Below, piece after piece: positions 37,806-47,579 of a stretch of 64,000 nt of DNA. The stretch covers positions 1 through 64,000 of the forward strand of contig NZ_SLZG01000002.1 in assembly GCF_004341625.1 (NCBI RefSeq). The letters run 5' to 3'. This stretch comes from Rhizobium sp. BK376. GTDB lineage: Bacteria > Pseudomonadota > Alphaproteobacteria > Rhizobiales > Rhizobiaceae. Both the position numbers and the translations under genes were made by a program. Under the pieces are notes generated by a model. The model ran no database searches, had not been told where the DNA came from, and worked only from the letters and a program-made list of their open reading frames with translations. How positions within the stretch are numbered: position 1 is the first letter of the stretch; each line of letters begins with the position of its first letter.

Positions 37806-39662
37806 TTACCCCCGATCCAACGCCTCAAGCTCATCGATCAAGCCTTCGATCATCGACAGACCCTTGCTCCAGAAGGACGGATCCGTCGCATCAAGCCCGA
37901 ACGGCTTCAGGAGTTCGGAATGGTGCTTGGTTCCGCCGGCTTTCAGTAGCTCGAAATACTTGTCCTGGAAGCCCTGTTCGGCGTTCTGGTAGACCGCGTA
38001 GAGCGAGTTCACCAGGCAGTCGCCGAAGGCATAAGCGTAGACATAGAAAGGCGAGTGGATGAAGTGCGGGATATAGGTCCAGTAGGTCTCGTAGCCTTCC
38101 GAAATCTTGATCGCAGGTCCGAGGCTTTCCGACTGCACCGATAGCCAGAGTTCGCCGATATCGTCCGCCGTCAGCTCGCCAGCTTTCCTAGCGGTGTGGA
38201 CCTTACGCTCGAATTCGTAGAAGGCGATCTGGCGCACGACGGTGTTGATCATGTCCTCGACCTTCTGGGCGAGCATGGCCTTGCGCTCGCGCTTATCAGT
38301 GGTCTTGTCGAGCAGCGCGCGGAAAGTCAGCATCTCGCCGAAGACGGAAGCGGTTTCGGCAAGCGTCAGCGGCGTCTGGCACATCAGCGCGCCCTGGCCG
38401 CCGGCCAGCACCTGATGGACGCCGTGGCCGAGCTCGTGGGCGAGCGTCATCACGTCACGCGGCTTGCCGAGATAGTTGACGAGCACATAGGGGTGCGCGG
38501 AGGGAACGGTCGGATGGGCAAAGGCGCCGGGCGCCTTGCCGGGGCGAACAGGCGCGTCGATCCATTGCTCATCGAAGAAGCGCTTGGCGATCGAAGCCAT
38601 CTTGGGAGCGAAATCCCCATAGGCCGAAAGAACCGTTTCCCTTGCCTCGCTCCAGGGGATGAGGGCATTCGGCGTTTCGGGAAGCGGCGCGTTGCGATCC
38701 CAGAAATTCATCTGCTCCATGCCGAGCCACTTCGCCTTCATCTTGTAATAGCGATGCGACAGGCGCGGATAGGCATCGCGGACGGCAGCGGCAAGCGCAT
38801 CGACCACATCACGCTCGACGCGGTTGGCCAGGTGCCTGCTGTCGGCGATATCCTCGAAACCGCGCCAGCGATCTGCGATGTCCTTATCCTTGGCGAGTGT
38901 ATTCGTGATCAGCGTGAAGACGCGCAGGTTCGCCCTAAAGGTTTCGGCGAGCGCCACCGCCGCCTTCTTGCGCGTTTCGGGCTCGGGGTCCTGGAGCAGG
39001 TTCAGTGTGACTTCCAAAGGCAGCTTTTCACCGTCGATCTCGAAGCGGAGATCGGCCATCGTCTCGTCGAAGAGCCGATTGAAGGCAGCGGCCGAGGTCA
39101 TCGACTTTTCGAGAAACAGCTGCTCGATCTTGTCGTCGAGCTGATAGGGCTTGTCCTTCCTGAGATCGACGATCCAGGGGCGGTAGTGGCCGGCAGCTGA
39201 ATCATTGACCATGCAGGCGTCCATGATGGCGTCTTCGATGCGGTTGAGCTCCAGCGGGAAGAACAGGAGATGGGCCGCATATTCGGTCAGCTTCGCCTGG
39301 ACGTCGCCATAGAGTTTGCCGTTGGCCGGATCGGTCGTGTTGGAAAAATAGGTGAGGCCGGCAAAGGAGCCGAGGCGGCCCATGACATCATCCAGGGTCT
39401 CATATTCCTTGAGGGCTGCGCCGATACCTTCATCGCCACTCTTCATCGCTGCCGTGGCAAGCTTGCCTTTCCATTTTTCCTCGAAGGCGATCGATGCCTT
39501 GCCTGCCTTTTCCATATCGCTGACGAAAGCGGTCGATGTGGCCGAAGGATAGAGATCCTGCAATTTCCAAGTCGGCAGGTCGCCGAGCTCGGCCGAACCG
39601 GCTGCGGAAGGATCGGCTGAAAGGTTAAGGGCGGAGCGGAAGGAATGGGGACTCATGAGCAT
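37806..39662 (-). CDS. pepF: M3-family oligoendopeptidase F
   Basis: This 618-residue zinc metallopeptidase degrades short peptides in the cytoplasm. The zinc motif HELGH is in 'MTLAHELGHGVHQVL', with a downstream Glu in 'LAETASVFGEML'. The N-terminal helical domain and 'YWTYIPHFIHSPFYVYAYAFG' are typical of the PepF clade. GAGGAACA precedes the ATG at 39662; the ATG two codons in is an alternative. It is divergent from the NtrC-like gene. Confidence 0.93.
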   Translation of the reverse strand: MLMSPHSFRSALNLSADPSAAGSAELGDLPTWKLQDLYPSATSTAFVSDMEKAGKASIAFEEKWKGKLATAAMKSGDEGIGAALKEYETLDDVMGRLGSFAGLTYFSNTTDPANGKLYGDVQAKLTEYAAHLLFFPLELNRIEDAIMDACMVNDSAAGHYRPWIVDLRKDKPYQLDDKIEQLFLEKSMTSAAAFNRLFDETMADLRFEIDGEKLPLEVTLNLLQDPEPETRKKAAVALAETFRANLRVFTLITNTLAKDKDIADRWRGFEDIADSRHLANRVERDVVDALAAAVRDAYPRLSHRYYKMKAKWLGMEQMNFWDRNAPLPETPNALIPWSEARETVLSAYGDFAPKMASIAKRFFDEQWIDAPVRPGKAPGAFAHPTVPSAHPYVLVNYLGKPRDVMTLAHELGHGVHQVLAGGQGALMCQTPLTLAETASVFGEMLTFRALLDKTTDKRERKAMLAQKVEDMINTVVRQIAFYEFERKVHTARKAGELTADDIGELWLSVQSESLGPAIKISEGYETYWTYIPHFIHSPFYVYAYAFGDCLVNSLYAVYQNAEQGFQDKYFELLKAGGTKHHSELLKPFGLDATDPSFWSKGLSMIEGLIDELEALDRG

Positions 39663-39873
39663 TGTTCCTCTGCTTTTCTTTATCTGGCACGGTCCATACC
39701 GTGTCTATTGCGCCCTGAAGGCCACCGCAAGCCTTGATTTTCGGGCAGAAAGCGTCGGTCTGGAACGATTTCGACGTTTGTTGCGATGCTTAAAATGCAA
39801 TTGTTTCTCAAAACTGGATGTTCAAGCCTTTCTGTCAGAGTCTCCGCCAGGTTTCGCATGAGGTGAGGCACCA

Positions 39874-41454
39874 ATGACCGCATATAACGACGCCAAGGGG
39901 GGCGCGCAGATTCTTGTTGTAGAGGATGATCCTGTACAGCGGCGTCTGCTCAAGAATGCCGTGGAGCGATATGGATATATCGCCCATATGGCAGAGAATG
40001 GCCGGCTCGGCCTGGAAATCTTGAAGCGCAACAGCGGCCAAATCAATGTGATCGTACTCGATCTCATGATGCCGGAGATGAACGGCCTGGAGTTTCTCGG
40101 CGCCCTGCACGAGATGGGAACGGATATTCCCGTCATCGTGCAGACGGGGCAGGGGGGCATCGAGACCGTGGTGCAGGCCATGCGTGCCGGCGCCTTCGAT
40201 TTCGTGGTCAAGCCGGTATCGCCGGAACGGATCGCGAGTTCGATCTCCAACGCTCTGAAACTCGACCAGCGCGAGGCAAAAGCCCGAGCCGGACGCAAGT
40301 CGCGTTCGGGGGCCATCAGTTTCGAGGATATCGTATCCGCCAGCCCGGCGATGATGCGGGTCATCGATCTGGCCCAGCGCGCTGCGCAATCCACGATCCC
40401 CGTCGTGCTCGAAGGTGAATCCGGCGTCGGCAAGGAGCTGGTGGCACGCGCCATCCAGGCCGGCAGCGATCGCTCGGGCAAACCGTTCGTGACGGTCAAT
40501 TGCGGTGCCATTCCGCATAATCTCGTCGAGAGCATCCTGTTCGGCCACGAGAAGGGCGCGTTTACCGGCGCGACGGAGCGCCACATCGGCAAGTTCATGG
40601 AAGCCGACGGCGGCACTCTGTTCCTCGACGAGGTCGGCGACCTGCCGCTCGAGGTTCAGGTCAAGCTGCTGCGCGCCGTGCAGCAGGGCGAGATCGAAAC
40701 GGTGGGCGCGCGCCAGCCGCACAAGGTCAATGTCCGGCTGATCTCGGCCACCAACAAGGACCTCATAGAAGAAGTGAAGGCCGGCCGGTTCCGCGAGGAT
40801 CTCTATTACCGCCTGAACGTCTTCCCGATCACCATGCCGGCGCTGCGTCGCCGCAAGGAAGACATTCCGCATCTCGTCCGGGTCTTTGCCGAGCGGTTTG
40901 CGCATGAGCAGAAGATCGGCCATTCGATCGGCGTCAGCGCCGGCGCGCTTGCGCTGCTGACCGCCTATGACTGGCCGGGCAATATCCGCCAGCTGGAAAA
41001 CGCGATCTTCCGCGCCGTGGTGCTTGCACAGGGTCCGGAACTCGTGGAAGCCGATTTCCCGCAGATCGCAGCACAGCTGCCCGGTTACCTCACATCGGAC
41101 CATCTGACGATTGTCGCGGATGGCCGTCGTCCCTCGCTTGTCGAGGCAGTTCCGGCTTCGGCCGACAACCACGAAACGGGCGCGGAAACGGTCCATGCAC
41201 CGATGTCGCATGTCTCGCCAGCAGAGGCCGTCGATCTCTTCACGCCGGACAATGTGATCGTCAGCACAGGTCCCTCGGGCGACGTGCGCAAGCTTGCCGA
41301 CGTGGAAGAAGAGCTCATTCGATTCGCGCTGAAATTCTACCGCGGGCAGATGAGCCAGGTGGCGCGCAAGCTCGGGATTGGCCGATCAACCCTCTATCGA
41401 AAGTTGAAGGACTACGGGATAGACCCGGATGACCCGCAAAAACACGCCGCATGA
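39874..41454 (+). CDS. NtrC-family sigma-54-dependent response regulator
   Basis: This 526-residue protein has a receiver domain (residues 12-125, phosphorylatable Asp63 in VLDLMMPEM). An AAA+ domain follows with Walker A GESGVGKE and the sigma-54 contact loop GAFTGA. A linker of about 85 residues and a C-terminal Fis-type HTH ('[23 protein letters not shown]') complete it. All signatures for sigma-54 activation are intact. No sensor kinase lies next to it, so the partner is encoded elsewhere. A ribosome-binding site (GAGGTGAGG) precedes the ATG. Confidence 0.95.
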   Translation: MTAYNDAKGGAQILVVEDDPVQRRLLKNAVERYGYIAHMAENGRLGLEILKRNSGQINVIVLDLMMPEMNGLEFLGALHEMGTDIPVIVQTGQGGIETVVQAMRAGAFDFVVKPVSPERIASSISNALKLDQREAKARAGRKSRSGAISFEDIVSASPAMMRVIDLAQRAAQSTIPVVLEGESGVGKELVARAIQAGSDRSGKPFVTVNCGAIPHNLVESILFGHEKGAFTGATERHIGKFMEADGGTLFLDEVGDLPLEVQVKLLRAVQQGEIETVGARQPHKVNVRLISATNKDLIEEVKAGRFREDLYYRLNVFPITMPALRRRKEDIPHLVRVFAERFAHEQKIGHSIGVSAGALALLTAYDWPGNIRQLENAIFRAVVLAQGPELVEADFPQIAAQLPGYLTSDHLTIVADGRRPSLVEAVPASADNHETGAETVHAPMSHVSPAEAVDLFTPDNVIVSTGPSGDVRKLADVEEELIRFALKFYRGQMSQVARKLGIGRSTLYRKLKDYGIDPDDPQKHAA

Positions 41455-41626
41455 CGGATTTTTTAATGATTAGACAAGCATAATTTGTTACCCGTCGTAA
41501 ATGTCTTGTTAGTGGATCGTTCACTATGTAAAGAAGAGGTTGATCAGCTGTGGCATTTTTGCCATCGTGTGACCGCAATTGACAGCCATTTGATCGTGAT
41601 ACGACGTCTGTCGGACGGGGACCGAT

Positions 41627-43660
41627 TTGCCTAGTTTGAATGGAAATACCAAGCGCGAAGGCTTGAGCATATTTTCCGTGTGCTCTGCGATAAGCCGCAA
41701 GGTGGCCAAGGCAGTTGCTGTGGTCCTCCTTGCCGCAGCCGTTTCCACTCCCGTATTCGTCAGTACGCCTACGCAGGCGACTGGCGATACGCGCAGTCTC
41801 AAGATCTATTACGTCCATACCGGCGAAAAGGCGGTCATCACCTATAAGCGGAACGGCAAGTTCGACCCGCGTGGCCTCGAGCAGCTGAACCGAATCCTGC
41901 GCGACTGGCGCAAGAACCAGCCGACCAAGATGAACCCCCGCCTGTTCGATCTGATCTGGGAAGTCTACCGCGAGAGCGGCTCGCATGAATTCATCTACGT
42001 GATCTGCGGCTTCCGTTCGCCGGAAACCAACGAAATGCTGCGCACTCGCACCTCCCATACCGGCGTTGCCAAGAAGAGCCAGCATATGCTCGGCAACGCG
42101 ATGGATTTCTACATTCCTGACGTCAAGCTCTCCAAGCTTCGCGAAATCGGCATGAAGCAGCAAGAGGGCGGCGTCGGCTTCTACCCGACATCGGGCTCGC
42201 CGTTCGTGCATATGGACGTTGGCGGCGTGCGCGCATGGCCGCGCATGGATCGCCAGGATCTCGTCCGTCTCTTCCCCGATGGCAAGACGATGCATATCCC
42301 GGCCGACGGCAAGCCGCTGCCGGGCTACCAGGAGGCTGTCGCCGATTACAAGCGTCGTCTCGCCGGCGAAGATATCCAGATGGCCAGCGCTTCGCCGAAA
42401 CATCGCGGCTTCTTCGCCATGCTGTTTGGTGGTGGCGGTGCTGACGAGGACGAGGATAATTCCGATACCGAATCGGATACCGCAACTCCGGCCAAGGCAG
42501 CGCCTGTCGCCGTTGCCTCCAATCAGGCCCAGTCTGACGATGACGATTCAGGCGCGCCCGCTTCGGCCGCTGCGCAGGTCGCAAGCGTGAACGCGCCCAT
42601 TCCGCAGGTTCGTCCGGCCTTCGGCGATGCGCCTGGCGGCAGCGAAGTTGCATCCGCACTGGTCTCGCCTTCGCAGGGTAACGCCGCCCAGGATGCGCTC
42701 AATGCTGCCTTGCCTGCCAATGGCCAGCAGCAATCGGCCGATCTCAGCGCCTATAACGTTCCCGTCCCTTCGCTGCTTGAAAACCGGCGCTCGCCCGGGG
42801 ATGCCGGAGTCGCCTCTGGCGATCCCGAAATCGCGTCCGTCGATCCTGACATGAGCGGAGAGCGGCTCACCGGCGTTCCGGTTCCGGCCGAGCGTCCTGC
42901 CGTCGCCGAGAACCTTCTTGCGTCGACTGATGCCGATCCAGACGCGCAGGACGATGCAGCCGACGAGGGCACACTATCTCCGGCAGTCGTAGCTGCGCTT
43001 GAGCAGCGTCGGGCCGATGAAAACCTTCAGAACACGGTGTCCGCGCCTGCTGTTCCGGTCAATACTGCTCCGGCGGTCGCTTCCAACCCTGCTCCGACGG
43101 TCGCATCCAATCCGACCCCGACGGTTGCTTCCAATTCGGTGCCCGTGCCGGTTCCGCCGCCTGGACAGATGCCTGTGAACGCCTTGCAGGCCATCAACGC
43201 GGCAATGCCTAAGAAGGTGCCTACGCCGCGTCCTCCGGTGCAGATGGCAGCGCTTGCGCCTGTCAGCGTCAGCGGCACTGCTCGTTTCGGCGATGCGTTT
43301 GAGGTGCAGCCGCAATCCTCCGCACTGCAGGGCAATCCGATCGCGGCAGGTCTTCCCGTCAAGGGCGGTCGTCCCGGCAAGCAGGATGCAGATGTTGCGA
43401 GCGCAAGCCACGCCGCCGTCCGCACCGAGCCTAAGCTGACCGAAAAGATGATCTCGCAATGGGCGCTGACCAATTCCCGCCTGGAGGTCAGCAACCGACC
43501 CGTCAAGGCGCCGCGCTTCGTCAGCCAGACGCTCCGCGCCCAGCCGGTCGCGGTCTATACACAGGGCTTCAAGGTGCAGACCGCGTCGATCGATCCGGGT
43601 CGCTTCAGCGGCACCGCCGTGAATTTCTTGGAAGTCAAGAAGTTCAATTCGGTCCAGTAA
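41627..43660 (+). CDS. DUF882/YcbK-type M15 peptidase with long disordered tail
   Basis: This 677-residue exported protein has an N-terminal signal sequence (about 25-52), and DUF882 spans residues about 55-215. The zinc residues are in 'SQHMLGNAMDFYIPD' and 'FVHMDVGGVRAW', the M15 murein endopeptidase pattern. About 450 residues of Ala/Pro/Asp-rich sequence follow, with imperfect tandem units of type 'VASNPxPT'. The catalytic part should trim peptidoglycan cross-links. No ATG fits the start, and TTG at 41627 (GACGGGGA upstream) is the most likely start. A strong terminator follows. Confidence 0.85.
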   Translation: MPSLNGNTKREGLSIFSVCSAISRKVAKAVAVVLLAAAVSTPVFVSTPTQATGDTRSLKIYYVHTGEKAVITYKRNGKFDPRGLEQLNRILRDWRKNQPTKMNPRLFDLIWEVYRESGSHEFIYVICGFRSPETNEMLRTRTSHTGVAKKSQHMLGNAMDFYIPDVKLSKLREIGMKQQEGGVGFYPTSGSPFVHMDVGGVRAWPRMDRQDLVRLFPDGKTMHIPADGKPLPGYQEAVADYKRRLAGEDIQMASASPKHRGFFAMLFGGGGADEDEDNSDTESDTATPAKAAPVAVASNQAQSDDDDSGAPASAAAQVASVNAPIPQVRPAFGDAPGGSEVASALVSPSQGNAAQDALNAALPANGQQQSADLSAYNVPVPSLLENRRSPGDAGVASGDPEIASVDPDMSGERLTGVPVPAERPAVAENLLASTDADPDAQDDAADEGTLSPAVVAALEQRRADENLQNTVSAPAVPVNTAPAVASNPAPTVASNPTPTVASNSVPVPVPPPGQMPVNALQAINAAMPKKVPTPRPPVQMAALAPVSVSGTARFGDAFEVQPQSSALQGNPIAAGLPVKGGRPGKQDADVASASHAAVRTEPKLTEKMISQWALTNSRLEVSNRPVKAPRFVSQTLRAQPVAVYTQGFKVQTASIDPGRFSGTAVNFLEVKKFNSVQ

Positions 43661-43681
43661 TCGTAGGGTTTATTCCAAAAG

Positions 43682-43712
43682 AAAACCGCCGGAGCGATCC
43701 GGCGGTTTTTCG
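43682..43712 (+). terminator. Terminator after the DUF882 gene
   Basis: AAAACCGCCGGA-GCGA-TCCGGCGGTTTTT is a perfect stem with T-run. Confidence 0.92.
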
Positions 43713-43729
43713 TTTCTGCGTCAAATCAA

Positions 43730-43776
43730 AGAGGTAGAGCGCTTCCGCGATTTCAAGAAAAGCGGAAATGCCCTAA
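43730..43776. repeat. Partial RIME-like palindromic repeat
   Basis: AGCGCTTCCGC ... GCGGAAATGCCCT is half of the element seen complete at 19638-19743, here in the opposite orientation. Confidence 0.6.
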
Positions 43777-43786
43777 CGTCCTTGGC

Positions 43787-44050
43787 TCAGCCTTCCGGCG
43801 GAGCCTCGATCATGCCGAGTGCATGCAGGTAGGTATCGAGGATCAGGTCCTCTTCCATGCGTTCCTGATCGTCCTTCTTGCGCAGCGCGACGACCTTCTT
43901 CAGGATCTTGGTGTCGAATCCCATGCCTTTGGCTTCGCCATAGACATCCTTGATATCGTCGGCGATGGTCTTCTTTTCTTCTTCCAGCCGTTCGATGCGC
44001 TCGACAAAAGCGCGAAGCTGATCGCGGGCGACGCCATGAGCATCAGACAT
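43787..44050 (-). CDS. gapR: GapR-family nucleoid-associated protein (DUF2312)
   Basis: This 87-residue helical protein has the '[31 protein letters not shown]' core of GapR, which in Caulobacter clamps overtwisted DNA ahead of forks and polymerases. The '[20 protein letters not shown]' block is also conserved. The ATG at 44050 is six bases from GGAG; the ATG just before it is too close. It is the last gene of a probable unit with DUF1244 and the N-formylglutamate amidohydrolase. Confidence 0.92.
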   Translation of the reverse strand: MSDAHGVARDQLRAFVERIERLEEEKKTIADDIKDVYGEAKGMGFDTKILKKVVALRKKDDQERMEEDLILDTYLHALGMIEAPPEG

Positions 44051-44146
44051 CATTGTCTCCTGATTGCGTGATGGATTTGGAATTTGGTCGGGTCGTTGAC
44101 CTGCCGCGAACGGGACCGAAGGTCAAGCCGTTTCAAGGGAAGGCGG

Positions 44147-44452
44147 CTATTCTTTCGGTTTATTGCGTTCGAAATCGGCTTTTTGCACAGGGCTGGCCTC
44201 GGCCTGATGCAGCCTTTTCCAATCTTCGTAGGGCATGCCGTAGACCTTTTCGCGCGATTCCTCCTTGGAGACATCGAGGCCGGCCTCGTCGGCGGCTTCG
44301 CGATACCAATTGGAGAGGCAATTGCGGCAGAAGCCGGCAAGGTTCATGAGGTCGATGTTCTGGACATCGCTACGCTCGCGCAGGTGCGAGATCAGGCGAC
44401 GGAAGGCAGCGGCTTCCAGTTCGGTCTGCTGGTCTTTGCTCAACTCGGTCAT
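44147..44452 (-). CDS. DUF1244 protein
   Basis: This 101-residue protein matches the DUF1244 pattern: 'AAAFRRLISHLRERSDVQNIDLMNLAGFCRNCLSNWY', with the CRNC pair, then 'MPYEDWKRLHQAEA'. Function is unknown; the Cys pair may bind metal. It starts 12 bp after the N-formylglutamate amidohydrolase gene and is followed by gapR after 96 bp. Confidence 0.9.
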   Translation of the reverse strand: MTELSKDQQTELEAAAFRRLISHLRERSDVQNIDLMNLAGFCRNCLSNWYREAADEAGLDVSKEESREKVYGMPYEDWKRLHQAEASPVQKADFERNKPKE

Positions 44453-44464
44453 TGGTCTGTCTCC

Positions 44465-45259
44465 TCACGCCTCATATGGGCCGGTGCGCGAAGCGTGGAT
44501 TTCGTATTCGTGCAGCGCCGGATCGGCGTTCAATTGTTCGAAGATCGGCGCCAGCCGGGCGGCCCATTCGGCAATGCCGTCTTCGTCGCCGATCAGATCC
44601 TGCCGAACCTCCAGCAACGCATGCGGTATGCCTTTCACCATGCAATGGCGGTACATGGTATCGCCTCTCAACGCGCCGTCATAGGGTTCGTTGTCACCGA
44701 TCACGAGATCGGTATCCTCACGCAGCTTTGCAAGCAGCGGCAGGACCGCGCGAGCATCGCTGTCCCACAGCACGCTCGCATGCCACGGGCGAGGCACGCC
44801 CTTCCAGGCGGGCGTGAAGGAATGCATGGACAGCACCAGCGGTGCCTTGCCGATTGCGCGCTCGATCGCGGCGATCTCGGCCGATACGGCATGATGATAC
44901 GGCCGGTGGAATGCGTCGATGCGATAGTTCCATTCTTCATCCGAGATCGGATGATTGCCGGGAATGATGGCGCCGTCGGAGATCTTCATGATCAGCGTCG
45001 GGTCGTCCTCGCCGCGGTTAGGATCGATCAACAGACGGGAAAAGCCGCCGAGGACAGCCGGGACGCCGAGCTTTTCGGCGAGCGCCTTGCACAGGCCTTC
45101 TACACCGATGTCATAGGCGATGTGGCGGGCAAAGGCGGTCTCGGCAAGGCCCAGGCGACCATAGCGATCGGGCAGGCGGTTCATGGCGTGGTCGCCAAGA
45201 ATGACCATGCCTTTGTCACGATTGCCGGATATGATTTGGTAAGGATTGAAGTCGTCCAC
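44465..45259 (-). CDS. N-formylglutamate amidohydrolase family protein
   Basis: This 264-residue protein belongs to the FGase/HutG-type family (PF05013). Characteristic stretches are 'LGDHAMNRLPDRYGRLG', 'FSRLLIDPNRGEDDPTLI', 'LSMHSFTPAWKG' and 'VIGDNEPYDG'. Such hydrolases release formate from N-formylglutamate, but this shorter branch, without a histidine-utilisation cluster here, may act on another N-acyl amino acid. The start is GTG at 45259. Upstream the region is shared with the divergent DUF1036 gene. Confidence 0.88.
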   Translation of the reverse strand: MDDFNPYQIISGNRDKGMVILGDHAMNRLPDRYGRLGLAETAFARHIAYDIGVEGLCKALAEKLGVPAVLGGFSRLLIDPNRGEDDPTLIMKISDGAIIPGNHPISDEEWNYRIDAFHRPYHHAVSAEIAAIERAIGKAPLVLSMHSFTPAWKGVPRPWHASVLWDSDARAVLPLLAKLREDTDLVIGDNEPYDGALRGDTMYRHCMVKGIPHALLEVRQDLIGDEDGIAEWAARLAPIFEQLNADPALHEYEIHASRTGPYEA

Positions 45260-45463
45260 GAGGGGATTGCCCTTGCCTCATTTACAGTCGCTGCTTGATG
45301 GCATGCGTGCGCCGAAGGTGCAAGGCTTGCCGGATCGCCAGTGCTGCGAGAGGTCGTCATGACGATGGCGTGAAACGAATATAACCGATTAGCATTGCGT
45401 TGACATTCGGCTGATGGCAGCGCAAGAAGACGAAACAAAAATAACCGTGGAGCCATTGAAGCC

Positions 45464-45949
45464 GTGTTCAGCACAGTCGCGCCAAGCTTCGTTACGCGGT
45501 CCGGTCCGCTTGCTCGAATTGCCCTCTTCGCCTTTGCCGCCTTCTCGCCGTTCTTCATAGCGAATGCCGCCCATGCGGACTTCCGTGTCTGCAACGGAAC
45601 ACAGAATCTCGTCGGCGTGGCGATCGGTTACCGGGCCAAGGAAGGCTGGACGACGGAAGGCTGGTGGCAGGTGCCGGCAACGACCTGTGCGACGCTGATC
45701 GAAGGCCCGCTTCAATCCAGATATTATTACCTTTACGCAGAGGACGCCGCCCGGGGAGGACGTTGGACGGGCGATGTCGACATGTGCGTGGCGGAAAATG
45801 AATTCAAGATCGTCGGCGTGAAGGATTGCTACGCCCGCGGTCATCAGAAAATGGGATTCAAGGAATATGACACCGGACGTCAGGCGAGCTGGATGGTTCA
45901 GCTCTCCGATAGTCCTAGCGCCCAGGCAAATCAGGGAAGCCAGAATTAA
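45464..45949 (+). CDS. DUF1036 exported protein
   Basis: This 161-residue protein has a signal peptide at residues 14-38 (ending AHA) and a DUF1036 domain ('FRVCNGTQNLVGVAIGYRAKEGWTTEGWW', 'YYYLYAEDAARGGRWTGDVDMCV'). It has four cysteines after cleavage, likely two disulfides in the periplasm. Function unknown. The start is GTG, without a strong ribosome-binding site. Its stop shares one base with the pyruvate kinase start (TAATG), so the two are translationally linked. Confidence 0.88.
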   Translation: MFSTVAPSFVTRSGPLARIALFAFAAFSPFFIANAAHADFRVCNGTQNLVGVAIGYRAKEGWTTEGWWQVPATTCATLIEGPLQSRYYYLYAEDAARGGRWTGDVDMCVAENEFKIVGVKDCYARGHQKMGFKEYDTGRQASWMVQLSDSPSAQANQGSQN

Positions 45950-47388
45950 TGAGACGCAACCGAAAAGTTAAAATCCTCGCCACGCTGGGTCCGGCCTCGT
46001 CCTCCGAGGAAATGATCCAGAAGCTGCACGAAGCCGGCGCCGATCTGTTCCGCATCAACATGAGCCATGCCAGCCATGATGTGATGCGGTCGCTGATCGA
46101 GCGCATCCGTGCGGTCGAGACCCGTTCCGGTCGTCCGATCGGCATTCTCGCTGACTTGCAGGGTCCCAAGCTGCGCGTCGGGAAGTTTGCCGATACCAAG
46201 GTCGATCTCAAGATCGGCCAGACGTTCACGCTGGATAACAACGACACGCCCGGCGACAACAGCCGCGTGTTCCTGCCGCATCCGGAAATTCTCGAAGCGG
46301 TAAAACCTGGCGATCGCCTGCTGATCGACGACGGCAAGCTCGCTCTGCGCGCTGAAAAATGCGATGGCAAGAGCATCGTCACGACCGTGATTGCGGGCAC
46401 GAAGATTTCCGACCGCAAGGGCGTGAGCCTGCCCGATACCATTCTGACTGCCGGCGTTCTGACGGACAAGGACAGGGCCGACCTCGACGCGGTTCTCGCA
46501 ACCGACGATGTCGACTGGATCGCGCTGTCCTTCGTGCAGCGTCCGGAAGACCTGGTCGACGTGCGCAAGATCGTTCGCGGTCGCGCCGGCCTGATGGCGA
46601 AGATTGAAAAGCCGCAGGCGATCGAGCATATCGAAGAGATCATCGAGCTGTCCGACGCGCTGATGGTTGCCCGCGGCGATCTCGGCGTTGAAATGCCGCT
46701 CGAAGCCGTTCCGGGCATCCAGAAGCAGCTGATCCGCGCCTGCCGCCGTTCCGGCAAGCCGGTCGTCGTTGCGACGCAGATGCTGGAATCGATGATTACG
46801 TCGCCGGTTCCGACCCGCGCCGAAGTGTCCGACGTCGCGACCGCCGTCTTCGAAGGCGCCGACGCCGTCATGCTGTCGGCAGAATCCGCTTCGGGCGACT
46901 ATCCGGTCGAAGCCGTCGCCATGATGGCCTCGATCGCCCGCACGATCGAGCGCGAGCCGCATTATCCCGGCGTCATCTACGCCCAGCGCCCGCAGCCGGA
47001 AGCAACCGGCGCCGACGCCATCTCGCTTGCCGCCCGTCAGATCGCAGAGACGCTGAAGCTTTCGGCGATCGTCTGCTACACCTCGTCGGGTACCACTGGT
47101 CTTCGCGCTTCGCGCGAGCGTCCGCAGGTTCCGATCATCGCCCTGTCGCCGATCATCCAGACCGCTCGCCGTCTCTCCGTCGTATGGGGCCTGCACTGTG
47201 TGGTCACGCATGATGCGACCGACCTGGACGATATGGTCGATCGCGCCTGCCGCATCGTCGCCGCCGAAGAGTTCGGCAAGCCGGGCGACCGCATCATCAT
47301 CTCCGCCGGCGTCCCTCTCGGAACGCCTGGTGCCACCAACATGCTGCGCATCGCCTATATCGGTTCCGACGGCCAGAGCGGCATCTGA
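45949..47388 (+). CDS. pyk: Pyruvate kinase
   Basis: This 479-residue glycolytic enzyme makes ATP and pyruvate from phosphoenolpyruvate. Key stretches are 'RNRKVKILATLGPASSS', 'FRINMSHAS', 'LADLQGPKLRVG' and the active-site 'MAKIEKPQAIEHIEEII' with 'VARGDLGVEMP' and 'QMLESMI'. The C-terminal allosteric domain is complete. Its start overlaps the stop of the DUF1036 gene by one base. A terminator follows. Confidence 0.97.
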   Translation: MRRNRKVKILATLGPASSSEEMIQKLHEAGADLFRINMSHASHDVMRSLIERIRAVETRSGRPIGILADLQGPKLRVGKFADTKVDLKIGQTFTLDNNDTPGDNSRVFLPHPEILEAVKPGDRLLIDDGKLALRAEKCDGKSIVTTVIAGTKISDRKGVSLPDTILTAGVLTDKDRADLDAVLATDDVDWIALSFVQRPEDLVDVRKIVRGRAGLMAKIEKPQAIEHIEEIIELSDALMVARGDLGVEMPLEAVPGIQKQLIRACRRSGKPVVVATQMLESMITSPVPTRAEVSDVATAVFEGADAVMLSAESASGDYPVEAVAMMASIARTIEREPHYPGVIYAQRPQPEATGADAISLAARQIAETLKLSAIVCYTSSGTTGLRASRERPQVPIIALSPIIQTARRLSVVWGLHCVVTHDATDLDDMVDRACRIVAAEEFGKPGDRIIISAGVPLGTPGATNMLRIAYIGSDGQSGI

Positions 47389-47412
47389 ACCGATCAGGCT
47401 CGAATAGCTGAG

Positions 47413-47442
47413 GCCCGCTGCCGAAAGACAGCGGGCTTTTTC
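47413..47442 (+). terminator. Terminator after pyk
   Basis: GCCCGCTG-CCGAAAGA-CAGCGGGC followed by TTTTT. Confidence 0.92.
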
Positions 47443-47579
47443 GTTGATATGGGTGGCATATAGTCCTTTCCAACGCATAGCTGTTCTGCCCTGACATGGG
47501 ATTTGAAACGCCGACGCGCTTGTCTACATTGCCGGGGGTATTCGGGCGGATCGCCGTCAGGCAGGATGGAGAAGAAGAG

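Noticed and set aside
39835..41211. Long minus-strand frame opposite the NtrC-like gene
   Set aside because: The plus strand encodes an intact response regulator with all motifs; the antisense frame is compositional.
45946..47478. Minus-strand frame of about 510 codons opposite pyruvate kinase
   Set aside because: Pyruvate kinase on the plus strand is unambiguous; the antisense product has no recognisable domain.
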